The notes below the pieces were generated by a model. That model was not told the origin of the DNA. It saw only the letters and a list, made by a program, of their open reading frames with translations, and searched no databases. The position numbers and the translations under genes are program-made. A stretch of DNA of 64,000 nucleotides from Clostridium_X cadaveris (lineage in GTDB: Bacteria; Bacillota; Clostridia; Clostridiales; Clostridiaceae): assembly GCF_039521325.1 (NCBI RefSeq), contig NZ_BAAACD010000024.1; one strand, 5' to 3'. Shown here piece by piece: positions 33,801 through 44,000 of the stretch; within the stretch, counting starts at the first letter, position 1, and every line of letters begins with the position of its first letter.

Positions 33801-35135
33801 TTATTTACTTACATTTCCTAATACATTTAATGCATCCCATGTTCTTGCAAATGGTGGTGCATAACATAAATCAAGCATTCCTAACTCGCTAGTAGTAAGA
33901 CCTGCAAATATACATGCTGCTATTACATTTACCCTTTGTACAGCATCTTTATAACCTGCTATCTGTCCTCCAAGAATCTTCTTTGTATAGCCGTCATATA
34001 TAAGTTTTAAATATATTTTATTTTGTCCTGGATAATAACTAGTTTGATTCATATCATTTATAAATTTAACTTTATAATTAATTCCTTGTTTTTCTGCCTG
34101 CAATTCCGTAAGACCGGTTCTTCCTGCTTCCATGTTCATTACCTTAATACAGCTTGATGCTAAAGAGCCAGGAAATTCAGAATCCATATTCCCCATATTT
34201 TCTCCGACTATTCTCCCAAGTTTATTGGCACCAGTAGCTAGCGGTAAATATAAGGGTTCTCCATCTATAAGACTAGGTATTGTTGCACAATCACCTGCAG
34301 CGTAAACGTCTTTTATTGATGTAGCTCCTTTATTATCTACTATAATAGCTCCATTTTTAAGCATCTTTAATCCCTTATTTTTGAAAATTTCTGTATTTGG
34401 TCTCACTCCAGTGGCAATAATTACTATGTCTGCATCTATCTCTCTTTCAGTTGTTTTGACTTTAGAAACTTTTCTCTCACCAATCATTTCAATAACTGTT
34501 TCATTTAAATAAAGTTTAATTCCATGACTTCTAAGTTCCTCTTCTAAAACATCGGTTAGTTCTTTATCGAATACATCTTTTAAAATTCTATCTTCTAATT
34601 GTATTACTGATACTTCCTTACCATATTGTTTAGCTGCTTCCACAGCCTCAAGTCCTATAAATCCTGCACCAACTATAACAACCTTTTTATTGTTTTCATC
34701 TTTCATAAGTTCCTTTAGCTTTAATCCATCTTCCATAGATTTTAATGTACAAACATTAGAAATATTTACATTTTTTATAGGCGGAATTATACTGCTTGCA
34801 CCTGTAGCAATCATAAGCTTATCATAGTATTCCTTAAAATTCTTGCCATTAGATAAATCCCTAACTACAATAAATTTATCATCAAAGTTTACATCTACAA
34901 CCTCATGTTTTGTTTTAACCTTAACCCCTGATTTCTCAAAGGCTTCTGGAGTTCGTGCAATCATTTTATTAGATTCTTCAAAATAATTTGCAACAAAATA
35001 TGGAAGGCCACAAGCTCCAAAAGATACTATATCTGACTTTTCATATATTACTACTTCAGTATCAGGAGATATTCTTTTTAATTTTGCCCCTGCACTTGTT
35101 CCTGCCGCGATTCCTCCAATTATTATAACCTTCAT
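33801..35135 (-). CDS. FAD-dependent CoA-disulfide reductase / NADH oxidase family enzyme
   Basis: 444 residues from the ATG at 35135 (AAAGGAG 8 bases upstream); the frame continues to 35219 without RBS support. It has the N-terminal FAD-binding fold (VIIIGGIAAGTSAGAKLKR), the redox cysteine in SFGACGLPYF, the NAD(P)H-binding loop VVIVGAGFIGLEAVEAAK, and the second FAD motif DVYAAGDCATI. The single active Cys in SxxxCGLPY is the mark of the CoA-disulfide reductase / NADH oxidase (Nox) group, which reduces CoA disulfide, polysulfide or O2. Co-transcription with a cystine-type symporter favours a disulfide/persulfide substrate; this is inference. Confidence 0.9.
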   Translation of the reverse strand: MKVIIIGGIAAGTSAGAKLKRISPDTEVVIYEKSDIVSFGACGLPYFVANYFEESNKMIARTPEAFEKSGVKVKTKHEVVDVNFDDKFIVVRDLSNGKNFKEYYDKLMIATGASSIIPPIKNVNISNVCTLKSMEDGLKLKELMKDENNKKVVIVGAGFIGLEAVEAAKQYGKEVSVIQLEDRILKDVFDKELTDVLEEELRSHGIKLYLNETVIEMIGERKVSKVKTTEREIDADIVIIATGVRPNTEIFKNKGLKMLKNGAIIVDNKGATSIKDVYAAGDCATIPSLIDGEPLYLPLATGANKLGRIVGENMGNMDSEFPGSLASSCIKVMNMEAGRTGLTELQAEKQGINYKVKFINDMNQTSYYPGQNKIYLKLIYDGYTKKILGGQIAGYKDAVQRVNVIAACIFAGLTTSELGMLDLCYAPPFARTWDALNVLGNVSK

Positions 35136-35309
35136 ATTATAACGCTCCTTTCGTGTATTTTGTTTCTTATATAATATATCATTAGTATTTGCAGTTCTTC
35201 CACAGGATATTTTTACCACGATAACTAAATTAAATATATTATTCTCTAATTTAAATATATTCTATTTTTTAAGCTTATTATCTATCAAATATTGAGTACT
35301 TTTCACAAA

Positions 35310-35344
35310 AACAGGGAGCAAAGATTTAATCTTCACTCCCTGTT
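35310..35344 (-). terminator. Terminator of the 118-residue zinc-ribbon gene
   Basis: A 9-bp stem (AACAGGGAG / CTCCCTGTT) with an internal AAGATT/AATCTT pairing, followed on the minus strand by TTTTGTG. Confidence 0.8.
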
Positions 35345-35403
35345 ATATTAACTTTCCCTTATAAGTTCTAAGATCGAGCAAGAAAGACTGCCTCCAACTC
35401 TGT

Positions 35404-35760
35404 TTACTTTATCTTTGCCCCACATTTTTTGCAATAAATTTCATTGTCGCCAATCTCTGAACCACATTCTTTACAAGTCTTTATACCCTTTAATCCATTT
35501 AGTTCCCTTGATAATTCTTCTATTTTATGTTTTGAATTTTTTATAGCAGCACAAAGTTTTGTAAATTCATCACCTGGCTTATCACTAAAAAGTTTAAAAT
35601 ATCTTTCACCAAGTTCCATATAAAGAGTTTCTAATGTGTCTTCCTCTTCTGCTAACTTATTTTTTATTTTCATAGTTTCAGTAACAGTTTTTGTCTTTTT
35701 TACTGCTGATTTACTGCCTTCGCTAATCTTCTTTCCTATATCTTCAAAATTTACTTTCAT
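35404..35760 (-). CDS. Zinc-ribbon protein with helical N-terminus
   Basis: 118 residues from the ATG at 35760 (AAAGGGTG just upstream; the GTG at 35769 is inside the RBS). The first ~95 residues are charged and helical, with a coiled-coil feel (LAEEEDTLETLYMELGERYF). The C-terminus is a zinc ribbon: CKECG-x8-CKKCG. Small zinc-ribbon proteins of this layout are common in clostridia with no known role. Divergent from another zinc-ribbon gene at 35936. Confidence 0.75.
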   Translation of the reverse strand: MKVNFEDIGKKISEGSKSAVKKTKTVTETMKIKNKLAEEEDTLETLYMELGERYFKLFSDKPGDEFTKLCAAIKNSKHKIEELSRELNGLKGIKTCKECGSEIGDNEIYCKKCGAKIK

Positions 35761-35935
35761 AAATATCACCCTTTCATTATTTTAAACCATTATATGAAGT
35801 AGAAACGAATTTTGTTACTAGTCAATGCCAATTTTAATTTTACTCATTATATTAAATAAAAATTCACACATATTCTTCATTTATCTATTAAAATATATAT
35901 AATGATATTTATTTTGCAAAATGGGAGGGTACAAC

Positions 35936-36358
35936 ATGAACTTTTTATATAGTGCTTACGGTTTTGACTTGCTTTCTATATTCTTGCTTATATTAAGCTT
36001 CATATTTAGCTTTATGCGTCACACTAGAATATTAGCAATGATACTTAATCTTATTGTTTTATACAGAGCTTTTTCTAAAAATATATATAAACGTTCCTCA
36101 GAACTCAATAAATTTACAAATTTATTGAATAAAGTATTAAGTAAATTCGGAAGAAAGCTTCCTGATAATTTTCCAAGAGCAACTTTAGACGGAATTCCAA
36201 GGCTTTTCAATGAACTTAAGTATTCATTGAATCAAAAAATTAAATTTAAAATAGTAGTATGTCCTAGGTGCAATCAAAAACTTAGACTTCCTAGAGGAAA
36301 AAAGAATATAATAGTAACCTGCAGAAAATGTTCTTATGAATTTAAAGCACGTACTTAA
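35936..36358 (+). CDS. Membrane-anchored zinc-ribbon protein
   Basis: 140 residues from the ATG at 35936 (GGGAGGG ~6 bases upstream; the ATG at 35921 overlaps the RBS). One or two hydrophobic segments at the N-terminus (FDLLSIFLLILSFIFSF; ILAMILNLIVLYRAF) precede a basic helical region. A zinc-ribbon tail follows: CPRCNQKLRLPRGKKNIIVTCRKC. The CPxCxxxLRxPxGK...CxxC pattern is found in small bacterial membrane proteins and could bind metal or rRNA. Function unknown. Confidence 0.75.
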   Translation: MNFLYSAYGFDLLSIFLLILSFIFSFMRHTRILAMILNLIVLYRAFSKNIYKRSSELNKFTNLLNKVLSKFGRKLPDNFPRATLDGIPRLFNELKYSLNQKIKFKIVVCPRCNQKLRLPRGKKNIIVTCRKCSYEFKART

Positions 36359-36374
36359 AAACTATAAAATAAAA

Positions 36375-36400
36375 ATGTCTTGCTCATATAAGCAAGACAT
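36375..36400. terminator. Bidirectional terminator
   Basis: A perfect 10-bp stem (atgtcttgct / agcaagacat) with ttttatttt on the plus side and a matching A-run on the other side, between convergent genes. Confidence 0.85.
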
Positions 36401-36420
36401 TTTTATTTTGTATAATATTC

Positions 36421-37599
36421 CTATTTCAAATAGTCGCATACTGATTGTACAAAAATTGCACTTCCTTTCCACATTACATCCTCATCTATATCAAACTTAG
36501 GATTGTGATGTGGTATATCTGTATGTTTTTTAGGGTTGTTAGATCCTAAGAAAAAGAAAGTTCCTGGAACCTTATTTAAATAATGAGCAATATCTTCTCC
36601 TCCCATATTAGGGGCATCAAATTCAGACACAACTCCTTCATCTCCTAAAACTTTTTTAGCTGATTCTATAACCATAGCTGTAACTTCCTTATCATTTACA
36701 ACTGGTGGTGCACCCCATACTATTTCATATTCGCATTTACCATTCATAGCCTCAGCTATATCTTTAGAAACTTTCTCTATTCTAGAGGACAAAAGCTGTC
36801 TTATTTCCTCTTCTGTGGCCCTTATAGTTCCTTCCATCTCAACAATATCAGGAATTATATTATATGCAAAACCTCCGTTTATTTTTCCAATAGTTATAAC
36901 TGCAGGTTTTGTTGCGCTTATTTCTCTACTAACGATTGTTTGAATAGCATTTACTATATTGGTTGCTATTGTTATTGGATCTATTCCTTTTTCAGGAGTG
37001 GATCCATGACATCCTTTTCCCTTTACCTTTAAGATAAATTTATCATAAGATGCCATTATGTTTCCTGGTACTATTCCGGCTTGGCCTAATTTCACTTTTG
37101 CCCCATATATAGATCCTATGTGAAGTCCTACTAAAACATCAACCTTAGGATTTTCTAAAGCACCTTCCTCTATCATTACCTCTGCACCTTCTGCCGTTTC
37201 TTCTGCTGTTTGGAATATAAGCTTTACCGTTCCATTTAATTTATCTTTATTTTTATTTAAAATTTCAGCTGCTCCAAGAAGCATTGCAGCATGTGAATCA
37301 TGACCGCAAGCGTGCATATTTCCATTAGTAGATGCAAAGTCTAAGCCTGTTTCTTCTTTTATTGGAAGTGCATCCATATCAGCTCTAAGTGCAATTACTT
37401 TATCCGAATTTCTACCTTCTATCAATGCTATTATTCCTGAGTCTTTTGTATTTCTCTTATATTTTATCCCCATTCTATCAAGTTCTTTTGCTATATATTC
37501 AGAAGTTTTAGGCAAATCTTTCCCAAGTTCAGGTATTTCATGAAGCTCCCTTCTTGCTTTTACTAAATAACTTTGTATATCTTTACATTGTTCCCACAT
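36421..37599 (-). CDS. M20 family amidohydrolase (N-acyl amino acid / hippurate hydrolase type)
   Basis: 392 residues, normal for M20D amidohydrolases. Metal ligands are visible: ACGHDSHAAMLLGAA (His, Asp-like positions), the bridging FQTAEETAEGAEVM (Glu-Glu) and the GGEDIAHYL motif near the C-terminus. The dimerisation domain insert (MASYDKFILKVKGKGCHGSTPEKGIDPI) is in the middle. It hydrolyses an amide bond of an N-acyl or aminobenzoyl amino acid in the cytosol. It is the last gene of a three-gene unit with two membrane proteins, so it probably acts on what they import. RBS AGGAGC precedes the ATG. Confidence 0.92.
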   Translation of the reverse strand: MWEQCKDIQSYLVKARRELHEIPELGKDLPKTSEYIAKELDRMGIKYKRNTKDSGIIALIEGRNSDKVIALRADMDALPIKEETGLDFASTNGNMHACGHDSHAAMLLGAAEILNKNKDKLNGTVKLIFQTAEETAEGAEVMIEEGALENPKVDVLVGLHIGSIYGAKVKLGQAGIVPGNIMASYDKFILKVKGKGCHGSTPEKGIDPITIATNIVNAIQTIVSREISATKPAVITIGKINGGFAYNIIPDIVEMEGTIRATEEEIRQLLSSRIEKVSKDIAEAMNGKCEYEIVWGAPPVVNDKEVTAMVIESAKKVLGDEGVVSEFDAPNMGGEDIAHYLNKVPGTFFFLGSNNPKKHTDIPHHNPKFDIDEDVMWKGSAIFVQSVCDYLK

Positions 37600-37625
37600 A
37601 AAAATTGCTCCTTTCTTTTTTTATA

Positions 37626-38318
37626 TTAAACCTTACCTGCACTAATTTTTTGCTGTTCTTTTTTATAAAAGAATTTCTGAAGTATTATACTTCCGAATAC
37701 AGCTACCACTATCAGTACATATGCTGGCGGATTGAACACTACCTTAAGAACAGTAGGAGCTCCTAAAGAGAATATTGCAAGCTTAGGATACTTTATTGCA
37801 AACTGACCAAATACCGCTCCGAATATAGCTGGTGCACTATAAGTCTTGAATGCATTTGCAACAACTGGAGGAAGTACACTTATAAGTGCGGCTCCTACTA
37901 TAGCTGCTAAAGTAACAAAGAATATATTTACAATAATAGATCCTGTTATCCCTAAAGTAGATACTATCTCAGCTTGTCTTGTACCTGGAGTTGTGTCTGT
38001 AGCCTCTAACGCCATGGCAGCACAAGGTACTCTCATATTTCCTATATTCCCTGAAAGGAAAGACAAATATGTCCCCGAAAGTCCTAATACTGAATAATAA
38101 GATATAGGTTCCACCACATATAACGCTCCAAATGATGCTGCAACTAATGCCCAGCTTTGAAGTATTTGCCCTATAGGTGGCATTACGCCCTCTGATATGC
38201 ACAACCATACTGTAGGTGCAAAAGATGTTAACGCTGCCAAAAGTACAGTGACTGCACCTACTCTTATGACAGGTCTATTCCACATATTTTCAAACTCTTT
38301 ATCGCTTATATTATTCAT
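37626..38318 (-). CDS. Membrane protein, partner of the DUF5058-like protein
   Basis: 230 residues with about six hydrophobic segments. Near the C-terminus it carries KYPKLAIFSLGAPTVLKVVF, which parallels KYPKLKEYSLGIAML in the next upstream gene; this suggests the two are distantly related subunits of one transporter. It lies 16 bases from that gene and 26 from the amidohydrolase. RBS AGGAGG upstream of the ATG. No better-known family is recognised. Confidence 0.7.
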   Translation of the reverse strand: MNNISDKEFENMWNRPVIRVGAVTVLLAALTSFAPTVWLCISEGVMPPIGQILQSWALVAASFGALYVVEPISYYSVLGLSGTYLSFLSGNIGNMRVPCAAMALEATDTTPGTRQAEIVSTLGITGSIIVNIFFVTLAAIVGAALISVLPPVVANAFKTYSAPAIFGAVFGQFAIKYPKLAIFSLGAPTVLKVVFNPPAYVLIVVAVFGSIILQKFFYKKEQQKISAGKV

Positions 38319-38334
38319 AATTACCTCCTAATTT

Positions 38335-39048
38335 CTAAAGAAATAGTACGTCGTATAAAACTGCTCCAATCATACCACAAAGCATGGCAATTCCTAGTGA
38401 ATACTCTTTTAGTTTAGGATATTTCACTGTAACTTTAGTCACCATAAATATCATAAATAATGCTCCAACTATAACAGCAACTAAATTGCCACCGCCTTTT
38501 GCTACATCTCCAGCATTAAGGTAACCAAATACTCCAAGCATTGAAGCTCCACTTAATGCAACAAGCCACTTAGAATCTCCTCCACCAACTTTCACTCTTA
38601 ATTTTTCTAATTTATGTGCAAATAATCCCGTAAATAAAAGCCATCCCGCTCCATTTAAAGTCATTGTTATCCATGAAAGTGCTAATGTTTCTGTTGTATA
38701 TCCTGATCCACCGAAGGTAACACCTGCCACTTCTGCACCTATTTTTGCTGCAGTAAGCTCTGTAGGGGCAGCACCTATAACTGATAATCTTAGCCAACTT
38801 AATGGTCCTCCAATAGTGGACATTAGACCTACCATTACAATAAATACTCCTATACTAGGTCCGATAGATGAAATCATACCTGTTTTAAAAGCTTTATCAC
38901 AAGTAGATTTGGGAACTCCTATAGTATTTGCTGTTTTTCTAGCTAGTCTAGTAAATATAACCGCTTGAATAATCGTAATAATAACGGTAATGGAACATAG
39001 TACCCAGAATATAGGTTTATTAGCTATGTGTAAAATTGTTTCACTCAT
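38335..39048 (-). CDS. DUF5058-family-like membrane protein
   Basis: 237 residues with about six hydrophobic segments (FWVLCSITVIITIIQAVIF; ISSIGPSIGVFIVMVGLMSTIGGPLSWLRLSVIGAAPTE). The overall pattern fits DUF5058, seen next to M20 amidohydrolases in other Firmicutes. First of three genes followed by the partner protein and the amidohydrolase, so likely part of an uptake system for an N-acylated or amidated compound. GGAGG upstream of the ATG. Confidence 0.7.
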   Translation of the reverse strand: MSETILHIANKPIFWVLCSITVIITIIQAVIFTRLARKTANTIGVPKSTCDKAFKTGMISSIGPSIGVFIVMVGLMSTIGGPLSWLRLSVIGAAPTELTAAKIGAEVAGVTFGGSGYTTETLALSWITMTLNGAGWLLFTGLFAHKLEKLRVKVGGGDSKWLVALSGASMLGVFGYLNAGDVAKGGGNLVAVIVGALFMIFMVTKVTVKYPKLKEYSLGIAMLCGMIGAVLYDVLFL

Positions 39049-39230
39049 AATTTCCCTCCATATGATTTTTTAGAACTATTGTCACTAGTAATTTTCATAA
39101 GTTAATTAAGATAATATATATTGTCATTAATTTAATTAAGAATCACGTGATAATTGATTATATGGATATTTATAAACTCCACTTATCGTTTACATGTTTA
39201 GTATAACTTAACTTTTTTGTAAATAATATA

Positions 39231-39274
39231 GCCCTATAGTACATTAAAAATATAAAAATAATGTACTATAGGGC
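39231..39274 (-). terminator. Hairpin after the pucR-type gene
   Basis: A perfect 15-bp stem (GCCCTATAGTACATT / AATGTACTATAGGGC) with a 14-base AT loop lies between the PucR gene and the DUF5058 gene. The T-tail is weak, so it could also be a processing or binding site. Confidence 0.55.
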
Positions 39275-39301
39275 CATCATATTATCTGCTAAGACTATGT
39301 T

Positions 39302-40891
39302 TTATATTAAATTTTCAATGTTATTCGCCAAATAAAGTTTCACTGCTAATTCCATATTAAGCTTCTCTTTAGTCTCATGAAGCTTTAATTCACTTACTTC
39401 CTCAATTTTTTTATATCTATTTTTTAAAGTGTTATAATGTATATACATAGTTTTAGATGTTTCTTTTAGATTCCATCCATTTTCAACTATGCCAATTAAA
39501 GTTTTCATTAGCTCTGTATTATGCATATTATCATAGCTGATTAATCTATCTATATATTCTTTATAAAAGTTCTTTACTCCTGGAATTTCGTTTACCTCAT
39601 ACAAAAAATTATAAACTCCTAATTCTTCATAAAGCATTATCTTATCATTCTTATAGATACGTCTTGATATCTTTACACATTTTTGAGCTTCTAAATATGC
39701 TTCATGACATTTCGTTATCGAATCTCTGCTCTTTCCAATTCCAATGGTTAAAGTAAATTTAAATTTTTCATAAGTATTATTTTTTAACTCGTTAAGAACT
39801 TTTACTATACTGCTCTTATTGTCACATGGTTTCTCACATTTTATTATAAAAACTATGCTATCTGTAAATTTTGTATACATTATATCTTTAAAATTACAGT
39901 TTAAAATCTCAGCACAGTATCTAAAAATCCTTTGATTCCCAATTTCTATCTTTTCCGTATCCTGCCTACTTTTAACACCAAGATATTGTATTTTCGTGTT
40001 ATCTATATCTATTATTATTGTTGTATACCAGCTTTTATCAAGAATCCACCCATATGTTTCTCCTCTTTTTACAACTTCCTCTTCACTCTTTATATTGTTT
40101 AAAATTATATCTTGCACAAAGCCATCCCTATATCTTTCTTCTATAGATCTATTTGATAGTTTTTTTTGAATACTCAATTTTATTACTGTAGATGCATGCT
40201 GAACCGCTAAAAGTTCGTACTTTTTTAAATCATTTCTTGGATTTGAAACTATTATATGTCCATAATTTCTATTATCTAAATTTACATCGTAATAAAAATA
40301 TTTTTCTAACATTTTCTTATCCATATTTTCAAAGTTTATCCTGGTGTCTTTAGATTTATAGGTTTTATTAAAGATATTATCTATAAATATAACATCTCTT
40401 TTAAGTAATTCTCCTAGTGTATCAACTATCTCACAAATTCCACCGCCATTTATAACTATGTTTATAAAAGATGTATGTATCCGCTCTGAAGTAGCAATAA
40501 TATTGTTTTTTTGATTTAAAAGCTCCAAAAAAGCTGGTTGTATAGCTTGCAAAAACAAATGATCTTTAGGCATCTTTATTATAGGAAACCCTATATCATT
40601 ACATATTTTCACTGCTTCTTCTGGTACTTCACTTAAAAATCTTCCTAATTTTATAAATAGAGCAGCTGCTTTTGCCTCGTGAACATCCCTTACTATATTT
40701 GCTATACTGTCTATGTTGCAGTATAAAATGTATCCAGATGTCAGAAGCACCTCTCCTCCCTTCACCCAATTGCGTATATCAAGAGCATCCATTACTGTAA
40801 CAGCTCTAACTTCATTCTTTAATCCCTGCTCTCCACAAATAACTTCATAATCCTGAAATTCCTTTAGTGATAATAATTCCTTAACATTCAC
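39302..40891 (-). CDS. PucR-family transcriptional regulator
   Basis: 529 residues. The N-terminal ~120 residues are the PucR purine-catabolism/GAF-like domain (MNVKELLSLKEFQDYEVICGEQGLKNEV, RNWVKGGEVLLTSGY). A GGDEF-like/CdaR middle follows (~270-430). The C-terminal helix-turn-helix is the HTH_30/PucR type (NGWNLKETSKTMYIHYNTLKNRYKKIEEV). Such regulators sense small metabolites and activate catabolic operons. It is upstream of the DUF5058/amidohydrolase unit on the same strand with a hairpin between, so it probably controls that unit. Confidence 0.9.
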   Translation of the reverse strand: MNVKELLSLKEFQDYEVICGEQGLKNEVRAVTVMDALDIRNWVKGGEVLLTSGYILYCNIDSIANIVRDVHEAKAAALFIKLGRFLSEVPEEAVKICNDIGFPIIKMPKDHLFLQAIQPAFLELLNQKNNIIATSERIHTSFINIVINGGGICEIVDTLGELLKRDVIFIDNIFNKTYKSKDTRINFENMDKKMLEKYFYYDVNLDNRNYGHIIVSNPRNDLKKYELLAVQHASTVIKLSIQKKLSNRSIEERYRDGFVQDIILNNIKSEEEVVKRGETYGWILDKSWYTTIIIDIDNTKIQYLGVKSRQDTEKIEIGNQRIFRYCAEILNCNFKDIMYTKFTDSIVFIIKCEKPCDNKSSIVKVLNELKNNTYEKFKFTLTIGIGKSRDSITKCHEAYLEAQKCVKISRRIYKNDKIMLYEELGVYNFLYEVNEIPGVKNFYKEYIDRLISYDNMHNTELMKTLIGIVENGWNLKETSKTMYIHYNTLKNRYKKIEEVSELKLHETKEKLNMELAVKLYLANNIENLI

Positions 40892-41015
40892 TCACCTATA
40901 CCCCCCAACATGTATAACCATTATGAATATGCTAATTATTAAAAATACTTTACAATAATTGTACCATATCATATTTCATCAATAATATAAAAAAACTACC
41001 TCATACTTAAAATGT

Positions 41016-41058
41016 ACCCCATAGAGTAGACATTAATAAAAAGTCTACTCTATGGGGT
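41016..41058. terminator. Strong hairpin terminator after the RND gene
   Basis: A 16-bp perfect stem (ACCCCATAGAGTAGAC / GTCTACTCTATGGGGT) with an 11-base loop. The plus side is followed by ATTTTTTAATTT, the minus side by ACATTTTAAG. Confidence 0.75.
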
Positions 41059-41080
41059 ATTTTTTAATTTAGAATTTCTC

Positions 41081-44000
41081 CTATTTTAAATCATTATCAT
41101 CTATAACTATAGGTTTTAGAGGCTTACGATGAAGTATATCGTACATTATTGGGACAACAAACAATGTAAGTATTGTTGCATATGAAAGTCCTCCAATTGT
41201 TACGATAGCCATAGGCTGAATCATATCTGATCCCATACCTATACCCATAGCTAAAGTTGATAATCCTAATATAGTTGTAAGAGCTGTCATAAGTATAGGT
41301 CTTATTCTTGTTTTTCCAGTTACTAAGATAGCTTCCTTCTTATCCATACCTTCTAGTCTTAATTGGTTAACGTAGTCTACAAATACTATACCATTATTTA
41401 CTACGACTCCTGATAATACCAAGAACCCTAAAAGGGCAATCATACTTATTTCAAAGCCTGTAAGTGCAAGAGCAAGAAATCCTCCCGTAAACGCTAAAGG
41501 AATTGTAAATAGAACTATGAATGGTGATAGTAATGATTGGAATTGTGCTACCATTATCAAGTATATAAAAGCTATAGCTAATGCTATCATCTTTACCAAA
41601 TCAGTAAAGGCATCCTTTATAGATTTATCCTCACCTTTCATTTCCACTGTATATCCCTCAGGCACATCATAATTCTTTAGTTTCTTTTTGAAATCATTGC
41701 TTACTAAGCCTATATTATGTGAACTATCTATATATGCTTTTACTGTCATAGCACGAATTTGACCTTCTCTATTTATAGATTTAAGGCTTTGCTCTTCACT
41801 TATCACTGCTATTTCTTTTAAGAGAACTGTTTCTTCATTTCCATCCTTTTTTATGGTTATTTCATGATTTTTTAAATCTTCTCTATTCAACTTGCTTTCA
41901 TCATCATTTACTAGTATTACTGGATATTCATTAGATTCAACATTCAAAGTTATTGCTTCACTTTCTGATATAATGGCTGAAGCTACCTCTTGATATACTT
42001 GGGCTACAGTAAGTCCCTTTTCCATAGCCTTATTTTTATCTACAACTATTCTCGTTTCCATGGTTCCACCATCTAGTCCATCAGATATATCTATAGTGCC
42101 TTCTGTATCTTTCAATATTTCTGCTATATCTTTGGATATTTGTTTTAGCCTATCTATATTATTTCCTTTAACTTCAACAGAAATTCCACTTCCTCCTAAA
42201 GCAGACATATCCATATTTGATGACTGTACTTTTATTTTACAATCTAAATCTGATGTTTTTTCAGTTATAATGTCTGCTACTTCTTTGCTGCTAAGTTTCT
42301 TATCCTTATTCAATAGAACGTAGAATGAAACACTATTCTCGTTTCCCCCCATCCCCATCATGGTGCTACTTCCACTGTTTTGCATAGCACCTGCTGTATC
42401 AATATCTTCTATAGTAAGAATTCTATCCATTACGATGTCACTCATAGCTCTTGCTTCATCTCTGGTAGAACCTTTAGGCATTTTTATTGATATGGATATT
42501 TGGTTGCTATCCATTGAAGGCATAAGAGTAGTTCCTTTAGAAACTGATGCCGCTATACTTACAACAAGCATTATAACTACCAATATCATTATTGAGGCTT
42601 TATGTTTAAGACTCCACCCTAATATCCTTTCATACTTCTCTACAAATTTATCAAAGAACTTATGCTCCTTTTCATCAGCTTGAATAAGCATATTAGATGA
42701 CATGGCTGGTACCAGTGTCAAAGCTATTACTAAGCTGGCAATCAGTGAATAAGCTATAGTAAGACCCATATCGGTAAATAATTGCCTTGATATACCTTCC
42801 GTAAATACTATAGGTAAAAATACACATATTGTAGTTAACGTTGAAGCAAATATAGCACCTGAAACTTGAGCAGCTCCTTTTACTGCAGCTTTAGCAGCAT
42901 TGACTCCTTGATTTCTTAACCTATAGATATTTTCAATAACAACTATACTATTATCAACCAGCATACCTACTCCTAAAGCTAATCCAGCTAGAGAGATTAT
43001 ATTCATTGTTACTCCGCTAAAATACATCATAACCACTGCAAACAATAAACTTATTGGTATACTAAAGGCTATTATAATTGTAGGTTTTATGCTCCTTAAA
43101 AATATAAATAAAATTATAACTGCCAATATTCCACCTAAAATTAAATTGTTTAATACAGATTGTACTACAACATTTATATATATGCCTTGATCATCCAATG
43201 GTGTTATATTTATCCCATCATTTGACGATTCCATTTTCTTTATAGTTTCATTAATTTTATCAGAAACTGCAGCAGTAGAAGCCGTACTTTGTTTTTGAAA
43301 GCTTAAAACAACTCCATCATTACCATTTACCTTAGCATACATATCTTCTGCATTGTCTATAAATTCAACTTTAGCTACATCTTTTAAGTATATTGGCCCT
43401 ACCCCTTCAACATTTATATTGAAAAGAAGAAGGTTTTCTAGTTCTTCCACTGTTGAAAACTGTTCTCCAACTTTAACTAAATATTTTTCTCCTGACTCGT
43501 TTATATAACCAGCTGGCATAGCAAAATTTTCAGCTTTCAGAATTTTGCTTATAGTATCTTTTGTAAATACTTCCTTTACTCCAGCCTTTTTATAAGCCTC
43601 ATCTCTAGATTCTTCAAATTGCTTGATATTTTTATCTAATTCAGCCTCAGCATTAGAAATAGTTACAGATGCCTTCGCCATTTCCTCGCTTAATATCATC
43701 TTCCCTACTTCTAAATTTTTTTGACCTTTACTAAGCTCTATAAGCTTCGCTTCTAAATCTGGCTTTTGCTGCTTTATTGCTTCTATTCCATCATTAATTT
43801 GCTTTATTCCAATATTAAATTGCTCTAAAGCATTTTTTTCCTCATCGAGAACAGGTATCCCTTGATTCATCTGCCATTTTATCAATTCCTCTAATAATTC
43901 CTTTTGTTTTATCAAACCTTCGCGCTTTTTTTCTAGCTCATTTTGAGTCTTTGGCAAATTTTTAAGAGCATTTTCAAGCTGAATTCTTCCATCTGAAATT

